Below are positions 1 to 9,887 of a DNA stretch of 64,000 nucleotides, in pieces (the stretch's first letter is position 1; the number at the start of each line of letters is the position of its first letter). The notes under the pieces are model-generated. The model ran no database searches and had not been told where the DNA came from. It worked only from the letters and a program-made list of their open reading frames with translations. The stretch comes from Nitrospira lenta (GTDB lineage: Bacteria > Nitrospirota > Nitrospiria > Nitrospirales > Nitrospiraceae): assembly GCF_900403705.1 (NCBI RefSeq), contig NZ_OUNR01000012.1, positions 558,001 to 622,000 of the forward strand, read 5' to 3'. Made by a program: the position numbers and the translations under genes.

Positions 1-3000
1 CACCAGTTCGTAGGCAGTTCCTTTCAGGAACAGGGCGAGGAGCTCTCGATTGTCTTCGAGGTCTTCAACCAGCAGGATTCGCTTTGGAGCAAGTGGTTCG
101 GTTTGCCGGCAGGACTCCAGCGCCGTCGTTGCCGGGATGGGGATGACCGGTTGGTTCGGCAGGAGGCGGCCGTTGCTGAGCGCGGTCTCGACGAGGTTGA
201 GCAGGGCGGCTTGGCGGATGGGTTTATTGATGTGCCTCATACTTCCCAACGCCTTTGCGCGCGCGGCATTCCCGTTCCTGCTGTCCGATGTGAGTATGAC
301 GATGGGGGTGTCGGCGAAGTGGGGAGCCGCCTGGATCGCCTCTGCGATGGAGACGCTGTCCATCGTGGGTCTGTAACAGTCGAGAATCACGAGGTGCATC
401 GGGGCCCCGTTGCTGTAGGCGGCCTGCAACGCGGCCAGGGCGGCAGGACCGTCGGAGGCTTCAACGATCCGCGCACCCGATCCACTGAGGATGTCGCGGC
501 AGACAAGACGTTGGGCCTCGTGATCGTCGATCACCAAGATCCGCGTTCCGGTCAAGAGCGCAGCAGGTTCGTCCGCTACGGCCGTGTCCGGCACGACCTG
601 CGGAAGGCATAGGATGACATGCATGGTGCTTCCTGCGCCCAGCGTGCTTTCGGCCCAGATCCGTCCGCCCATCAGTTCGGCGAGACGTCGGCAAATGCTG
701 AGCCCAAGGCCGGAGCCGCCGTACTTTCTCGTGGTGGAGGAATCGACTTGTATGAAGTTCTCGAAAATCGTATCCAACTTGTCTTTCGGAATTCCGATCC
801 CGCTGTCCGTCACACTGAGGTGGAGCTGATCCTTCGAATCGGGGCCGTGGCGTTGTACGTGGAGAGTGACGTCGCCGTGATGGGTAAACTTGATGGCATT
901 GCCGAGAAGATTGATCAGAATTTGTCGGAGGCGTGTCGGGTCGCCGTTCACGAGGCGCGGAACATCGGAGTCGATGCGGATGATGAGTTCGAGGCCTTTG
1001 GTATGCGCGCGCTCCGCCATGAGCTCCCCCGTGGTTTCCGCGAGCTCTCGAAGATCAAACGGGATATCTTCCAGCTTGAGATGGCCGGACTCGATTTTCG
1101 AAATGTCCAGGATGTCGTTGATCAGATTCAGCAAGGCATGTATCGCGCGGTTAAAGCGGTGAACGTACTCGGTCTGTTCTTCCGTCAGCTGTGTTTCCAA
1201 GAGCAGCTCGGACATGCCCATGATGGCGTTCATAGGCGTGCGGATTTCATGACTCATGGTCGCCAGGAAGGCGCTCTTGGCGTGAGTCGCCGCTAACGCC
1301 TGGTCCCGCGCCTGTTCCAGTTCGTGGTTTTTCGATTCAAGATGGTCGGCGGCGAGGCGCAGCGCTTCTTCAGATTTCTTGCGGGCCGTGATGTCCCGGA
1401 CAAATCCGGTAAAGAACCGGCTGTCGGCGAGCCGGACTTCGCTGACGGTGAGATCGATCGGAAAGACGGTGCCGTCTTTCTTGACCCCGGCGACTTCGAC
1501 TTCTTTCCCAATGACGTTGGCGTGACCGGTCTGGCGATAGTGTTGGAGATAGCCGTCATGGGCTGATTGGTACGGCTCCGGCATGAGGCGGGAGATGTTG
1601 GTGTGAATGATCTCGTCGGCGGTGTAGCCGAAAATCCGTCCCGCCGCGGGATTGAACGAGGTGACAACGCCGCGCTCGTCGATGGTGATGATGCCGTCGG
1701 CGGCATGGTCCAGGATGGCCCGTATCCACGCGGTGTGCCGCGTCAACGCGTGCTCAGCGGTTTGTCGCTGCATCGTGTTCCGATGGGATTGCAGGATCTG
1801 ACCGCAGGTTTGAAGAAACGGGTTCAGGTAGTCGATGAATGACGCGGGATAGCCGTCCGGTCGTCCCGCCACGGCCACAATGCCGACGACCTTGTCGCCT
1901 TCCAGCAGCGGGAGGCCGAGGAATGTTCGGAATGACGAGTGGGGGGAATCATTGACCAGAACGGGCTCTCCGGTCGCCAGGATCCGTTTCAGATATTGTT
2001 GAATGCCCTTGTCTGGTCGGTGTGGCGACGTGTCCGAATCGGCGGCCGCGGCAATCGTGTGGGCATGGATGCGGAGAGATGGGGGCGCATCGTTGGCGAG
2101 CTCCGTCTCCCCGACGATTCCGTAGGGACTTCGTGTGAGGGTTTGCAGTCGGGTGAGCAGTCTGGCAAACATCTCGTCGGTCCGAATGTCTGAGATAAAC
2201 GCCTTCTGCACGTCGGAGATCGCGGATAATAATTCTTGCTGGGCTTCCGTCTGGAGTGTCGCCTGTTTCAAGGCGGTGACATCTTTCGCAATCCCGAGGA
2301 AGCCCGTCAGCGTACCGTCGGGCCCGCGCACGGGCGTGACGACCAGGTTGACGGTGATGTCGTCGCCGTCTTTGCGCAGGTACGTCCATTCCCGCTCTTC
2401 GTAGCCTCCCATGCGTGCGGCTTCAACCAGAACATCGGCCCCGGCCAGGGGGCGTCCGAATCGTGCGGACAACTGTTGCCCGCGTTCGGCTATTTCCGAT
2501 GGAAGGTGGAAAAATTCGAGGGTGCGCTGTCCGATCACTTCATCCGCCCGGTAGCCCAGCAGACGTTCGGCGCCGAAGTTAAAGAGGGTAATGGTGCCCT
2601 GTGGATCGGTGGCGATGATGCCGATTTCCGTGGCGGAGTCGAGGACGGTTTGCAGCCGCGCCCGGGTATCGGCGATTTCCTTCAGCACCTGTTTTTGCCT
2701 GGTGATGTTGCTGCAGGTCCAGATCAGCCACTGTTCTTCATGGTGCCGTTCCGGGAGCGTCCTCAAGGAGGCTTCGACCCAGATGGATTCGCCGGATTTC
2801 GTGCGGCCGACCAGGTCTCCCTGCCAGGTGCCGTGCTGTCGCAGAAGCGGGAAAAACAGGTCGTCAAGTTTGGCGACCCATTCGGGTGGATACAACGCCG
2901 TCCAGGACTGCCCGATGAGATCGATGGGACGGAAGCCATGCATGGCGGCAAAGGCGTCGTTGACGAATGTATAGCGGCCTTCTTTGGTCAGGAGAGCGAC

Positions 3001-3597
3001 ACCTTCGGTGCTGTGTCCCAACGCCAGGAGCATGCGCTCATGCATCGCTTCGGTTTGCCGCTGGGCCTGTGCGCTGTGGAGGAGTTGTCTCGTGCGGTGG
3101 CGGAGCTCTACTTGGCTCATGACTTGCCGTGCCAGAGCGGTGAGCGCCTGCTCCTGCTTGGGGCTGACATGGCGGGGATGACGGTCGAGCACGCAGAGGG
3201 TGCCGATCGCATGGCCGTCGGCAGTGAGGAGTGGTATTCCCACATAGAATCGAATGAACGGCTCTCCCGTGACCATGGGATGATTCGCGAATCGAAGATC
3301 GGCCAAGGCGTTCGGCAGCACGATGGGATGCGATTGCATAATGGCATGTGCGCAGAGCGAGCGGTCTCGCGGTAGTTCGGTCTGAGGGATGCCAATGCTG
3401 GATTTGAACCAGAGGCGGGTGTGATCCATGAAGCCGATGTAGGCCATGGGGGCTCCGCAGATCTGCGTCGCAAGCTGGCACAGATCGTCGAAGGCCTGCT
3501 CAGTTTCGGAGTCCAGGATGCCATAGCGCAGCAGGGCGTCCTGGCGTCGGTATTCATCGTGCGGTTGCAGGATAGGCTTCATGACATTCAGTGGCAT
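1..3597 (-). CDS. multi-sensor hybrid histidine kinase (3' end outside window)
   Basis: The minus frame is open from an ATG at 3597 (or an in-frame ATG at 3582) to the left edge, so the C-terminus is missing. The order read from the translation is GAF, PAS, PAS, GAF, PAS, HisKA, HATPase, receiver, start of a second receiver. The HisKA motif is intact (SHEIRTPMN, phospho-His present), as are the ATPase boxes (NLLGNAIKF, DSGIGIP, GGSGLGLSI). Receiver 1 keeps its Asp (LVILDCYRP) and its Lys (INKPI). Receiver 2 begins with ILLVEDLEDN. No membrane segment is seen, so this is a soluble sensor that probably reads small ligands or redox state through GAF/PAS. Neither start has a clear ribosome site. 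It is divergent from the PBP1A gene. The signal is unknown. Confidence 0.9.
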   Translation of the reverse strand, partial: MPLNVMKPILQPHDEYRRQDALLRYGILDSETEQAFDDLCQLATQICGAPMAYIGFMDHTRLWFKSSIGIPQTELPRDRSLCAHAIMQSHPIVLPNALADLRFANHPMVTGEPFIRFYVGIPLLTADGHAIGTLCVLDRHPRHVSPKQEQALTALARQVMSQVELRHRTRQLLHSAQAQRQTEAMHERMLLALGHSTEGVALLTKEGRYTFVNDAFAAMHGFRPIDLIGQSWTALYPPEWVAKLDDLFFPLLRQHGTWQGDLVGRTKSGESIWVEASLRTLPERHHEEQWLIWTCSNITRQKQVLKEIADTRARLQTVLDSATEIGIIATDPQGTITLFNFGAERLLGYRADEVIGQRTLEFFHLPSEIAERGQQLSARFGRPLAGADVLVEAARMGGYEEREWTYLRKDGDDITVNLVVTPVRGPDGTLTGFLGIAKDVTALKQATLQTEAQQELLSAISDVQKAFISDIRTDEMFARLLTRLQTLTRSPYGIVGETELANDAPPSLRIHAHTIAAAADSDTSPHRPDKGIQQYLKRILATGEPVLVNDSPHSSFRTFLGLPLLEGDKVVGIVAVAGRPDGYPASFIDYLNPFLQTCGQILQSHRNTMQRQTAEHALTRHTAWIRAILDHAADGIITIDERGVVTSFNPAAGRIFGYTADEIIHTNISRLMPEPYQSAHDGYLQHYRQTGHANVIGKEVEVAGVKKDGTVFPIDLTVSEVRLADSRFFTGFVRDITARKKSEEALRLAADHLESKNHELEQARDQALAATHAKSAFLATMSHEIRTPMNAIMGMSELLLETQLTEEQTEYVHRFNRAIHALLNLINDILDISKIESGHLKLEDIPFDLRELAETTGELMAERAHTKGLELIIRIDSDVPRLVNGDPTRLRQILINLLGNAIKFTHHGDVTLHVQRHGPDSKDQLHLSVTDSGIGIPKDKLDTIFENFIQVDSSTTRKYGGSGLGLSICRRLAELMGGRIWAESTLGAGSTMHVILCLPQVVPDTAVADEPAALLTGTRILVIDDHEAQRLVCRDILSGSGARIVEASDGPAALAALQAAYSNGAPMHLVILDCYRPTMDSVSIAEAIQAAPHFADTPIVILTSDSRNGNAARAKALGSMRHINKPIRQAALLNLVETALSNGRLLPNQPVIPIPATTALESCRQTEPLAPKRILLVEDLEDNRELLALFLKGTAYELV

Positions 3598-3812
3598 CCG
3601 GTTTCGAATGCGGGGGTTCCGTTTGTTAGGCGATATTCCTTACGGCAATGATGGGCTGCAGGAGCGCAGAACTGTCCCACATCTCCAGCTATCTTCTCGG
3701 TAAAATCCTGTGTAATCTTGAGCGGTTGGTGCGTGGGCCGGCCGGCAGGTGTCTGCTCTACGTGTTCTGGAGGGAACGCCTCTGGTGTGTCGAGTCTGAT
3801 TGACTGGTCTGC

Positions 3813-3841
3813 TTGAGTTTTGGGGGGATGCATTGTAAGGT
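3813..3841 (+). promoter_or_regulatory. predicted sigma-70 promoter for PBP1A
   Basis: TTGAGT (3813-3818), a 17-base spacer and TAAGGT (3836-3841) lie about 47 bases before the PBP1A start, within the 291-base divergent gap 3598-3888. The -35 is good and the -10 keeps only the TA...T frame. Nothing else was recognised in the gap. Confidence 0.4.
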
Positions 3842-3888
3842 GACGGGGCGATCCTGCCGAATTCTTTTTCCCTTTGGAGCGTGTCTGA

Positions 3889-6297
3889 ATGCCTGGCGAC
3901 GACCGGTTCGTTGAAATACAGCAGCCTTCGCGTCGTCCTTGGCGTTGGTGGCACATCACCCTGTTGACGTTGTGTGCGCTCGGCATCGTGGGCGTCACGG
4001 CTGCAGCCGGCGTGATCTGGCATTTGGCTCAGGATCTTCCTCCCTTAGATTTGTTGCAGGGATACCAACCGAGTTTGGTCACGACGGTGTATGCCGACGA
4101 TCGCCAGCCGATCGGCCAGTTTTTTATCGAGCGGCGGACGCTGACTCCGCTGGACCGCATCCCGAAAACATTGACGCAAGCCGTGATTGCGACGGAAGAC
4201 GTGCGATTCTTCGAGCACCCCGGGCTGGACTATATCGGGATTCTGCGAGCCGCGTGGACCAACATTCGCCATGGCGGGAAGAAGGTGGAAGGGGCGAGCA
4301 CGATTACGCAGCAGCTGGCGCGGTCCCTCTTCTTGTCCGCGGAGCGATCGTATGATCGGAAGCTGCGGGAGTTGATCCTGGCGTATAAGATGGAAGCGGT
4401 GTCCACGAAAGAGCAGATTCTTGAAACCTATTTGAACCAGATTTATTTCGGTCAAGGGTCCTACGGAGTAGCGTCTGCGGCGCAATCGTATTTTGGGAAA
4501 GAGATTGAAAAACTCACGCTCGCCGAATCCGCGTTTTTGGGCGGCCTGCCGAAGTCGCCGAGCCGGTTCTCCCCGTTTACGAACTACGAGCGGGCGAAAA
4601 AGCGTCAGGAGCATGTGCTCTCGCGGATGGAAGAGGCGGGCTTCATTTCCGTCGCGGAGCGCGATGCCGCGATCGCCGAGGAGCTGAAGTTCCGTCGGCC
4701 CGGCAGCGAGCACGTGGCGCCCTACTTCGTGGAGCATGTGCGCCAGCAATTGGTGGCGAAATATGGCGAATCCATGGTGTACAAGGGCGGGTTGCAGATC
4801 TTCACCACGCTGAACCTGGAGATGCAGCGGGCCGCGGAGAGCGCGTTTCTTGCGGGAGTACGGGATCTCGACAAACGCCAGGGGTGGCGCGGGCCGAAGA
4901 AGACGGTTGATCTTGCGACGGTGCAGATTCCCGGGGCTCCGCTTTCGGATCAGCCGATCAAGGCGGGAGATTTTCTCGACGGAATCGTGTTGAAGCAGGC
5001 TAAAGATCACTATGTGGTCCAACTCGGGGACCAGACGGCGAAGCTGCTCTTCGATGACATGGCTTGGGCCAAACGCGTCTTGAAGGGGACTGATCCGACG
5101 CAGGACGCGGTAATGGTACCTGACGTCAAGAAAACGTTGCGGCCGGGCGATGTGATCGAGGTCAGCGTCAAGAAGCCCGCCAAGGACGGGATGCAATTGA
5201 CCTTGGAGCAGACACCGCTTGTCGAAGGCGGACTGATCGCGGTTGATCCCCGGACGGGGGCCATCCGCGCAATGGTCGGCGGCTATGATTTTTCCCGCAG
5301 CGAATATAACCGGGCGATCCAGGCCCGTCGTCAGCCAGGCTCAGCGTTTAAGCCGGTGATCTATGCCACGGCCATGGCGCAGGGGATGAGTCCTGCGACG
5401 CAAATTCTTGATGCGCCGGTGGTGTACGAGCAGGAGGCAGACGACAAGATCTGGAAGCCGGAGAACTATGGACGGAAATTCCACGGGATGGTGACGTTGC
5501 GCGATGCGCTGGCGCATTCGCACAATCTGGCCACGGTGCGATTGTTGGACAAAGTGGGCGTCAAGAACGTCATTGAGTTTGCGCGAACGGTCGGTGTCAC
5601 GAGTCCGCTTCCCGCAGATTTATCCCTGGGGCTGGGATCGTCCTCTATCGGGCTGTTGGAATTGACCTCGGTCTATGGCGTCTTTCTGAACAAAGGGACG
5701 AGAGCGGAGCCGTTTGTCATCAAGATGGCCAAGGACAGTACCGGCAAGACGTTGGAGACCACGGAGGATCAGCCGCACGAGCTGATCGCAAAGGAGACGG
5801 CCTATCTGATCACCAACATGATGGAAGATGTGATTCAGAAAGGGACCGGCCAGGCGGCGAAAGTGATCGATCGACCAATCGCGGGGAAGACCGGCACGAC
5901 GAACGAATATATCAATGCCTGGTTTATCGGCGGGGCTCCGAACCTGGTGACGGGGGTGTATGTCGGGTTTGACGATCGCCGCCCCTTGGGAGAGAGCGAG
6001 ACCGGCGCTCGTTCGGCGCTGCCGATTTGGATTCAGTTCATGAAGGAGGCGTTGCTCCAATTGCCGGTGGTGCCGTTTGAAATTCCTGAAGGCATCACGT
6101 ATGTGAAAGTCGATCCGACCACCGGGCTGCTGGAGTCAGAACAAGAAGGAGATGGCGAAAAAGGCTCCGTCGAGCTGTTTGCCAGAGGAAGCGAGCCGAC
6201 GCAATCGGCTGCCCGCCGTCTCGGGCCGACTGATTTTTATAAGCTGGATCAGATTCCTGAAGGAGGGCCAGTCGGGGAGGGGATGACGTCGCCGTGA
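3889..6297 (+). CDS. mrcA: bifunctional penicillin-binding protein 1A
   Basis: Class A PBP (802 aa) that polymerises and cross-links peptidoglycan in the periplasm. A short cytoplasmic tail and one membrane anchor (about residues 22-46) precede the GT51 glycosyltransferase domain, with EDVRFFEHPG (catalytic Glu about 103) and GASTITQQLAR. A linker follows, then the transpeptidase with SAFK (Ser about 485), SHN (about 544) and KTGTTN (about 667). All catalytic motifs are intact and the length is normal for the family. The ATG at 3889 has GGAG nine bases upstream. The stop lies four bases from the convergent iscX stop, so the two transcripts probably run into each other. Other class A PBPs (1B, 1C) are less likely given the motif order and the inserted OB-like region about residues 330-430. 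Confidence 0.95.
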   Translation: MPGDDRFVEIQQPSRRPWRWWHITLLTLCALGIVGVTAAAGVIWHLAQDLPPLDLLQGYQPSLVTTVYADDRQPIGQFFIERRTLTPLDRIPKTLTQAVIATEDVRFFEHPGLDYIGILRAAWTNIRHGGKKVEGASTITQQLARSLFLSAERSYDRKLRELILAYKMEAVSTKEQILETYLNQIYFGQGSYGVASAAQSYFGKEIEKLTLAESAFLGGLPKSPSRFSPFTNYERAKKRQEHVLSRMEEAGFISVAERDAAIAEELKFRRPGSEHVAPYFVEHVRQQLVAKYGESMVYKGGLQIFTTLNLEMQRAAESAFLAGVRDLDKRQGWRGPKKTVDLATVQIPGAPLSDQPIKAGDFLDGIVLKQAKDHYVVQLGDQTAKLLFDDMAWAKRVLKGTDPTQDAVMVPDVKKTLRPGDVIEVSVKKPAKDGMQLTLEQTPLVEGGLIAVDPRTGAIRAMVGGYDFSRSEYNRAIQARRQPGSAFKPVIYATAMAQGMSPATQILDAPVVYEQEADDKIWKPENYGRKFHGMVTLRDALAHSHNLATVRLLDKVGVKNVIEFARTVGVTSPLPADLSLGLGSSSIGLLELTSVYGVFLNKGTRAEPFVIKMAKDSTGKTLETTEDQPHELIAKETAYLITNMMEDVIQKGTGQAAKVIDRPIAGKTGTTNEYINAWFIGGAPNLVTGVYVGFDDRRPLGESETGARSALPIWIQFMKEALLQLPVVPFEIPEGITYVKVDPTTGLLESEQEGDGEKGSVELFARGSEPTQSAARRLGPTDFYKLDQIPEGGPVGEGMTSP

Positions 6298-6301
6298 ATG
6301 A

Positions 6302-6514
6302 CTAGGCTTGTGAGTCCTGGTATTCCTCGTGCCAGGCCATCTGAATCGCTTCGAGGATCTTCTCGTTCGACTTCTTCGGATCATCCTTAAAATCAGGCAG
6401 CGCCACGATCCAGGCGTGCATATCCGTGAATCGAACGGTCAGCGGATCCGCATCCGGATGCTCTTCGACCAGTCGGATCGCAATATCTTCTGTATTCTGC
6501 CACTTCAAATCCAT
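6302..6514 (-). CDS. iscX: IscX, Fe-S assembly accessory protein
   Basis: Small acidic protein (70 aa) matching the IscX/YfhJ family along its whole length: LKWQNTEDIA near the N-terminus, then PLTVRFTDMHAWI and SNEKILEAIQ. Known IscX binds the cysteine desulfurase IscS and iron and tunes Fe-S assembly. The ATG at 6514 is preferred because GAGG sits seven bases upstream; a GTG at 6517 is also possible. It is the last gene of the isc operon, 22 bases after hscA, as in enterobacteria. Confidence 0.93.
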   Translation of the reverse strand: MDLKWQNTEDIAIRLVEEHPDADPLTVRFTDMHAWIVALPDFKDDPKKSNEKILEAIQMAWHEEYQDSQA

Positions 6515-6536
6515 CACTCGTCCTCGTTTTCAGGAT

Positions 6537-8357
6537 TTATGTAATCTCAGAGACCTTTTTCCCTTGTAGCCCTCGTTTGAGAGAGTCGTTCAACATGGCC
6601 ACGGTCAAGCTTTTTGCGGCCTGTTCAAGCTCAGACATTCGCGCCCGGATAGTGCGTGTGTCGTTCCCATCCTTGGCCGCGGCCAGTACTGAGAGTGCCT
6701 GACGGATGGCGGTGGCCTCGTCGGTTGAGATGAGCGGTGCGCCGTCGGTCAACGATTTTTCCGTGGTGATGATCAGGGCTCCGGCGTCGAGCCGGGCTTC
6801 AATCAATTTTCTCGCGCTGACATCGTCCGCGGCAAACTTGAACGAATCGTCGATCATCCGCTCGACTTCTTGATCCGACAACCCATAAGACGGCTTGACC
6901 TCGATGGACTGGGTGTCTCCCGTTCGCATGTCTTTGGCCATGACATTGAGGATGCCGTTGGCATCGATCAGGAAGGTTACTTCAATGCGGGGAACTCCCG
7001 CGGGCAGCGGGGGGACTTTCAGCCGGAAACGGGCCAGGCTGCGGTTGTCTTTCGCCAGCTCCCGTTCGCCTTGCAGAATGTGAATATCGACACCCGTCTG
7101 TCCGTCCACATACGTCGTGAACATTTCCTTGGCGCTGGCCGGGATCGTGGTATTGCGGCGAATCAGGCTGCTCATCACGCCGCCCATCGTTTCGATGCCG
7201 AGCGAGAGGGGCGTCACGTCGAGGAGGAGCATGTCGGTTGTGCCGCCGCTCAGAATGTCGGCCTGCACTGCGGCACCGAGGGCCACGACTTCGTCCGGGT
7301 TGAGCTCGCAGTGGGGCTGGGTGCCAAAGAGCGCCTGCACACGTTGCCGGACCAGCGGCATACGGGTCGAGCCGCCGACAAGCACCACTTCGTCGATGCC
7401 GGTTGCATTCAGCCCCGCATCTTTGAGGGCCAGGCGGCAGGGGCCCAGCGTACGTTCCACCAAGGCGTCGCAGAGCGACTCCAGTTGCTCGCGGGTGAGT
7501 TCGCGGGTGAAGAGACCCTTGCCGTCAGGAAGTTCCAGGCTCACGGTGGTCGTGAGTGTGTCCGAGAGGCGAATCTTTGCCTGTTCGGCTTCGAGGCGAA
7601 TTGCCTGCATGTGGTCGGGATAGGCATTCAGATCGAGTTCGAACTGCTTCTGAATCTCTCCGAGAAACAGATCGGCAATGATCCGATCGATGTCGTCGCC
7701 GCCCAGATGGGTGTCTCCGTTGGTGGCAAGGACTTCAAAGATGCCGTTCTTGAGCTTGAGAATGGAAATGTCGAAGGTCCCTCCGCCCAGGTCGTAGACG
7801 GCGATCGTGCCCTGCGTTTTTTCTTGGAGCCCATAGGCCAGCGAGGCGGCGGTGGGTTCGTTGATGATGCGCAAGACTTCAAGCCCGGCGATCATGCCGG
7901 CGTCCTTGGTGGCCTGTCGCTGACTGTCGTTGAAGTATGCGGGTACGGTGATGACGGCTTTGGTAATGCTCTCCCCGAGAAAGGCTTCCGCCCGGAGCTT
8001 CAGCTCCTTCAGGATCATGGCCGAGATTTGCGGAGGCGAATAGGTCTTCTCGCCGAGCTTAATGCGGATGACTCCGCCTTTCTCGGTAAGGGTATAGGGG
8101 AAGTAGGCCAGTTCGTTCTGAACGTCGGCCAGGCCCTTGCCCATGAAGCGTTTGACTGAATAGACCGTACGCTCAGGATTTCTAGTCAGATGTTCTTTGG
8201 CCGGATCGCCGACAATGAGTCCGTTGTCGGTCAGCGCGACGACGGAAGGAACCATTGCCCGCTCATGGCGGCCTGCGATGACGCGGGGTACGCCGTTGTC
8301 CATATAGGCGACAAGGGAGTTTGTTGTTCCGAGGTCTATGCCGACGATGCGTGCCAT
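6537..8357 (-). CDS. hscA: Fe-S assembly Hsp70 chaperone HscA
   Basis: Hsp70-type ATPase (606 aa) that, with HscB, releases Fe-S clusters from the scaffold IscU. The N-terminal nucleotide-binding domain starts [14 protein letters not shown] and contains [16 protein letters not shown] and [14 protein letters not shown]. The C-terminal substrate-binding domain contains [16 protein letters not shown]. The shortened C-terminal lid and the operon position between hscB and iscX point to HscA rather than DnaK. It starts five bases after the hscB stop. IscU in this operon carries the LPPVK motif that HscA recognises. Confidence 0.95.
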   Translation of the reverse strand: MARIVGIDLGTTNSLVAYMDNGVPRVIAGRHERAMVPSVVALTDNGLIVGDPAKEHLTRNPERTVYSVKRFMGKGLADVQNELAYFPYTLTEKGGVIRIKLGEKTYSPPQISAMILKELKLRAEAFLGESITKAVITVPAYFNDSQRQATKDAGMIAGLEVLRIINEPTAASLAYGLQEKTQGTIAVYDLGGGTFDISILKLKNGIFEVLATNGDTHLGGDDIDRIIADLFLGEIQKQFELDLNAYPDHMQAIRLEAEQAKIRLSDTLTTTVSLELPDGKGLFTRELTREQLESLCDALVERTLGPCRLALKDAGLNATGIDEVVLVGGSTRMPLVRQRVQALFGTQPHCELNPDEVVALGAAVQADILSGGTTDMLLLDVTPLSLGIETMGGVMSSLIRRNTTIPASAKEMFTTYVDGQTGVDIHILQGERELAKDNRSLARFRLKVPPLPAGVPRIEVTFLIDANGILNVMAKDMRTGDTQSIEVKPSYGLSDQEVERMIDDSFKFAADDVSARKLIEARLDAGALIITTEKSLTDGAPLISTDEATAIRQALSVLAAAKDGNDTRTIRARMSELEQAAKSLTVAMLNDSLKRGLQGKKVSEIT

Positions 8358-8362
8358 GGTGA

Positions 8363-9082
8363 TTACGCGATGGTGGCGACGAGGTCGTTGACGATGTTCT
8401 TGACGTAGGTGCGGTTGGAGAGTGTGTCCCGCATGTCTTTCAGGATACGGTCTCGTTCAGCGCGTGCCTGGTCGGTCGCGTCACCGCGGTCTTGCAGGCT
8501 ATCCCATCGACCGAAGAGTTGTTGGAGTTGGGTTTCCATGTCTCGTTGCCGACCCTCAAGTGCGGTGCGTTCGGATTGGAGTTGTGAACGGAGCGCAGCG
8601 GCAGCGTCGGAGGTTCGGTCACTGGCGCGGAATTCATCGAGCGTATCCTGCAGCTCAAGAATTTCTTCGAAGAGGTCGGCCGGCGGTGTCGTTCGGATCT
8701 CTTTCACGGAGCCGGCTTCGAGGTCCAGCAGGTACTCGGCGCGCTGAATCGGGTCTCGCAGTGTGCGATAGGCGGTGTTCAACATGGCCGAGTTGCCGAG
8801 GCTGATGGTCTGCTCGGCGTCGCTTTTATTCTGGTAAAAGTCGGGATGGAATGCCCGGCTTAATTCGTAGAATTTGGTTTCCAGCTGTTGCTGATCGAGG
8901 GCCAATCGGCGAGGAATGCCGAAGCAGGTGAAGTAATCCAGTTCCTTCGACACCGGCTGGACTTTCACGCAGCGATCGCAAAAGTATTCCCCGGAGACCT
9001 CGGACTGGCAGTGCCAGCACATGCTGCGAGCCATTTGCAGCTCGCGCCGGTCGTTGGTGTGATGATGTGTGTGTCCATCCAT
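8363..9082 (-). CDS. hscB: Fe-S co-chaperone HscB with N-terminal zinc finger
   Basis: J-domain co-chaperone that delivers IscU to HscA. After a His-rich stretch (HTHHHTND) comes a four-Cys motif (CWHC...CDRC), then a J-domain (YFTCFGIPRR...FHPDFYQNKS, with the HPD triad) and a C-terminal coiled helical domain that in this family binds IscU. The N-terminal zinc finger is absent from E. coli HscB but resembles that of eukaryotic HSCB. The start is uncertain: ATGs at 9118 (overlapping the iscA end), 9082 and 9034 are all in frame, and none has a strong ribosome site; 9082 was chosen because it gives a complete protein just after iscA. Confidence 0.9.
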   Translation of the reverse strand: MDGHTHHHTNDRRELQMARSMCWHCQSEVSGEYFCDRCVKVQPVSKELDYFTCFGIPRRLALDQQQLETKFYELSRAFHPDFYQNKSDAEQTISLGNSAMLNTAYRTLRDPIQRAEYLLDLEAGSVKEIRTTPPADLFEEILELQDTLDEFRASDRTSDAAAALRSQLQSERTALEGRQRDMETQLQQLFGRWDSLQDRGDATDQARAERDRILKDMRDTLSNRTYVKNIVNDLVATIA

Positions 9083-9095
9083 GCGCGTCACTCGT

Positions 9096-9452
9096 TTAAG
9101 CGGAGAACGATTCTCCACAGCCGCAAGTCTTGTTGGCGTTCGGATTGACGAACTTGAAATTCCCGCCCATCAAGTCTTTATGGTAATCCAATTGGGTGCC
9201 CTGCAAGTAGATCGCACTCTTGGTATCCACAATGATCTTCACGCCGTCGAATTCATAAACCTGGTCGTGCTGGCCTATTTTCTCGTCGAAGTTGATGGTG
9301 TAACTCAGGCCGGAGCAGCCGCCGCCCTTCACGCCGAGGCGAAGACCGCCTTCTTCGATGCCTTGGACGTTGATCAGGCGCTTAACTTCTTTCAGAGCTG
9401 CGTCCGTGAGCGAAATGACCGGGGCCTGGGCTTCGGTATTCGTGGCATCCAT
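9096..9452 (-). CDS. iscA: A-type Fe-S carrier protein
   Basis: A-type carrier (118 aa) that receives and passes on Fe-S clusters. The three conserved ligands are visible: one Cys in GGGCSGLSY and two in the C-terminal CGCGESF. The body matches HesB/IscA/ErpA (VISLTDAALKEVKRLI, GGNFKFVNPNA). Its place between iscU and hscB supports the name IscA, though the sequence alone cannot separate IscA from ErpA. The iscU-iscA gap is 23 bases. Confidence 0.93.
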   Translation of the reverse strand: MDATNTEAQAPVISLTDAALKEVKRLINVQGIEEGGLRLGVKGGGCSGLSYTINFDEKIGQHDQVYEFDGVKIIVDTKSAIYLQGTQLDYHKDLMGGNFKFVNPNANKTCGCGESFSA

Positions 9453-9475
9453 AGTGCGTGCGCTCCTTTCCGCTG

Positions 9476-9859
9476 TTACTTTGTGTCGGCTTTCTTCTGA
9501 TAGTCGGCCAACGCCGCTTTGATCGCATCCTCCGCCAGCACCGAGCAGTGAATTTTTACCGGCGGCAGATTCAACTCCTGAACGATGTCAGTGTTCTTGA
9601 TCTTCTGGGCTTCTTCGATGGTTTTGCCCTTGAGCCATTCGGTCGCCAGGCTGGAGCTGGCAATGGCGGAGCCGCAGCCAAACGTTTTGAACTTGGCATC
9701 GACGATGGTGTCGTTCTGGACCTTAATCTGGAGTTTCATGACGTCGCCGCACTCGGGTGCGCCGACCATACCGGTCCCCACGCCGTCTTCGTCTTTCTTG
9801 AAACTTCCCATGTTTCTGGGATTGTTGAAATGATCGACGACTTTGTCACTGTATGCCAT
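9476..9859 (-). CDS. iscU: Fe-S cluster scaffold IscU
   Basis: Scaffold (127 aa) on which new Fe-S clusters are built with sulfur from IscS. The cluster ligands are present: Cys37 with Asp39 (GAPECGDV), Cys62 (FGCGSAIASSS) and Cys105 (KIHCSVLAEDA). The LPPVK motif for HscA binding is at residues 98-102. The length equals that of typical IscU. It lies directly after iscS in the operon. Confidence 0.97.
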   Translation of the reverse strand: MAYSDKVVDHFNNPRNMGSFKKDEDGVGTGMVGAPECGDVMKLQIKVQNDTIVDAKFKTFGCGSAIASSSLATEWLKGKTIEEAQKIKNTDIVQELNLPPVKIHCSVLAEDAIKAALADYQKKADTK

Positions 9860-9887
9860 GATGCGTCCTCCTTGTGTCTATCTGAGA

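Noticed and set aside
2236-3375. 379-residue open frame on the plus strand
   Set aside because: It is antisense to the hybrid kinase, which has clear GAF/PAS/kinase motifs; no domain or ribosome site.
4045-5196. 383-residue open frame on the minus strand
   Set aside because: Antisense to PBP1A; no recognisable domain.
6870-8159. 429-residue open frame on the plus strand
   Set aside because: Antisense to hscA; composition is a shadow of a GC-rich gene.
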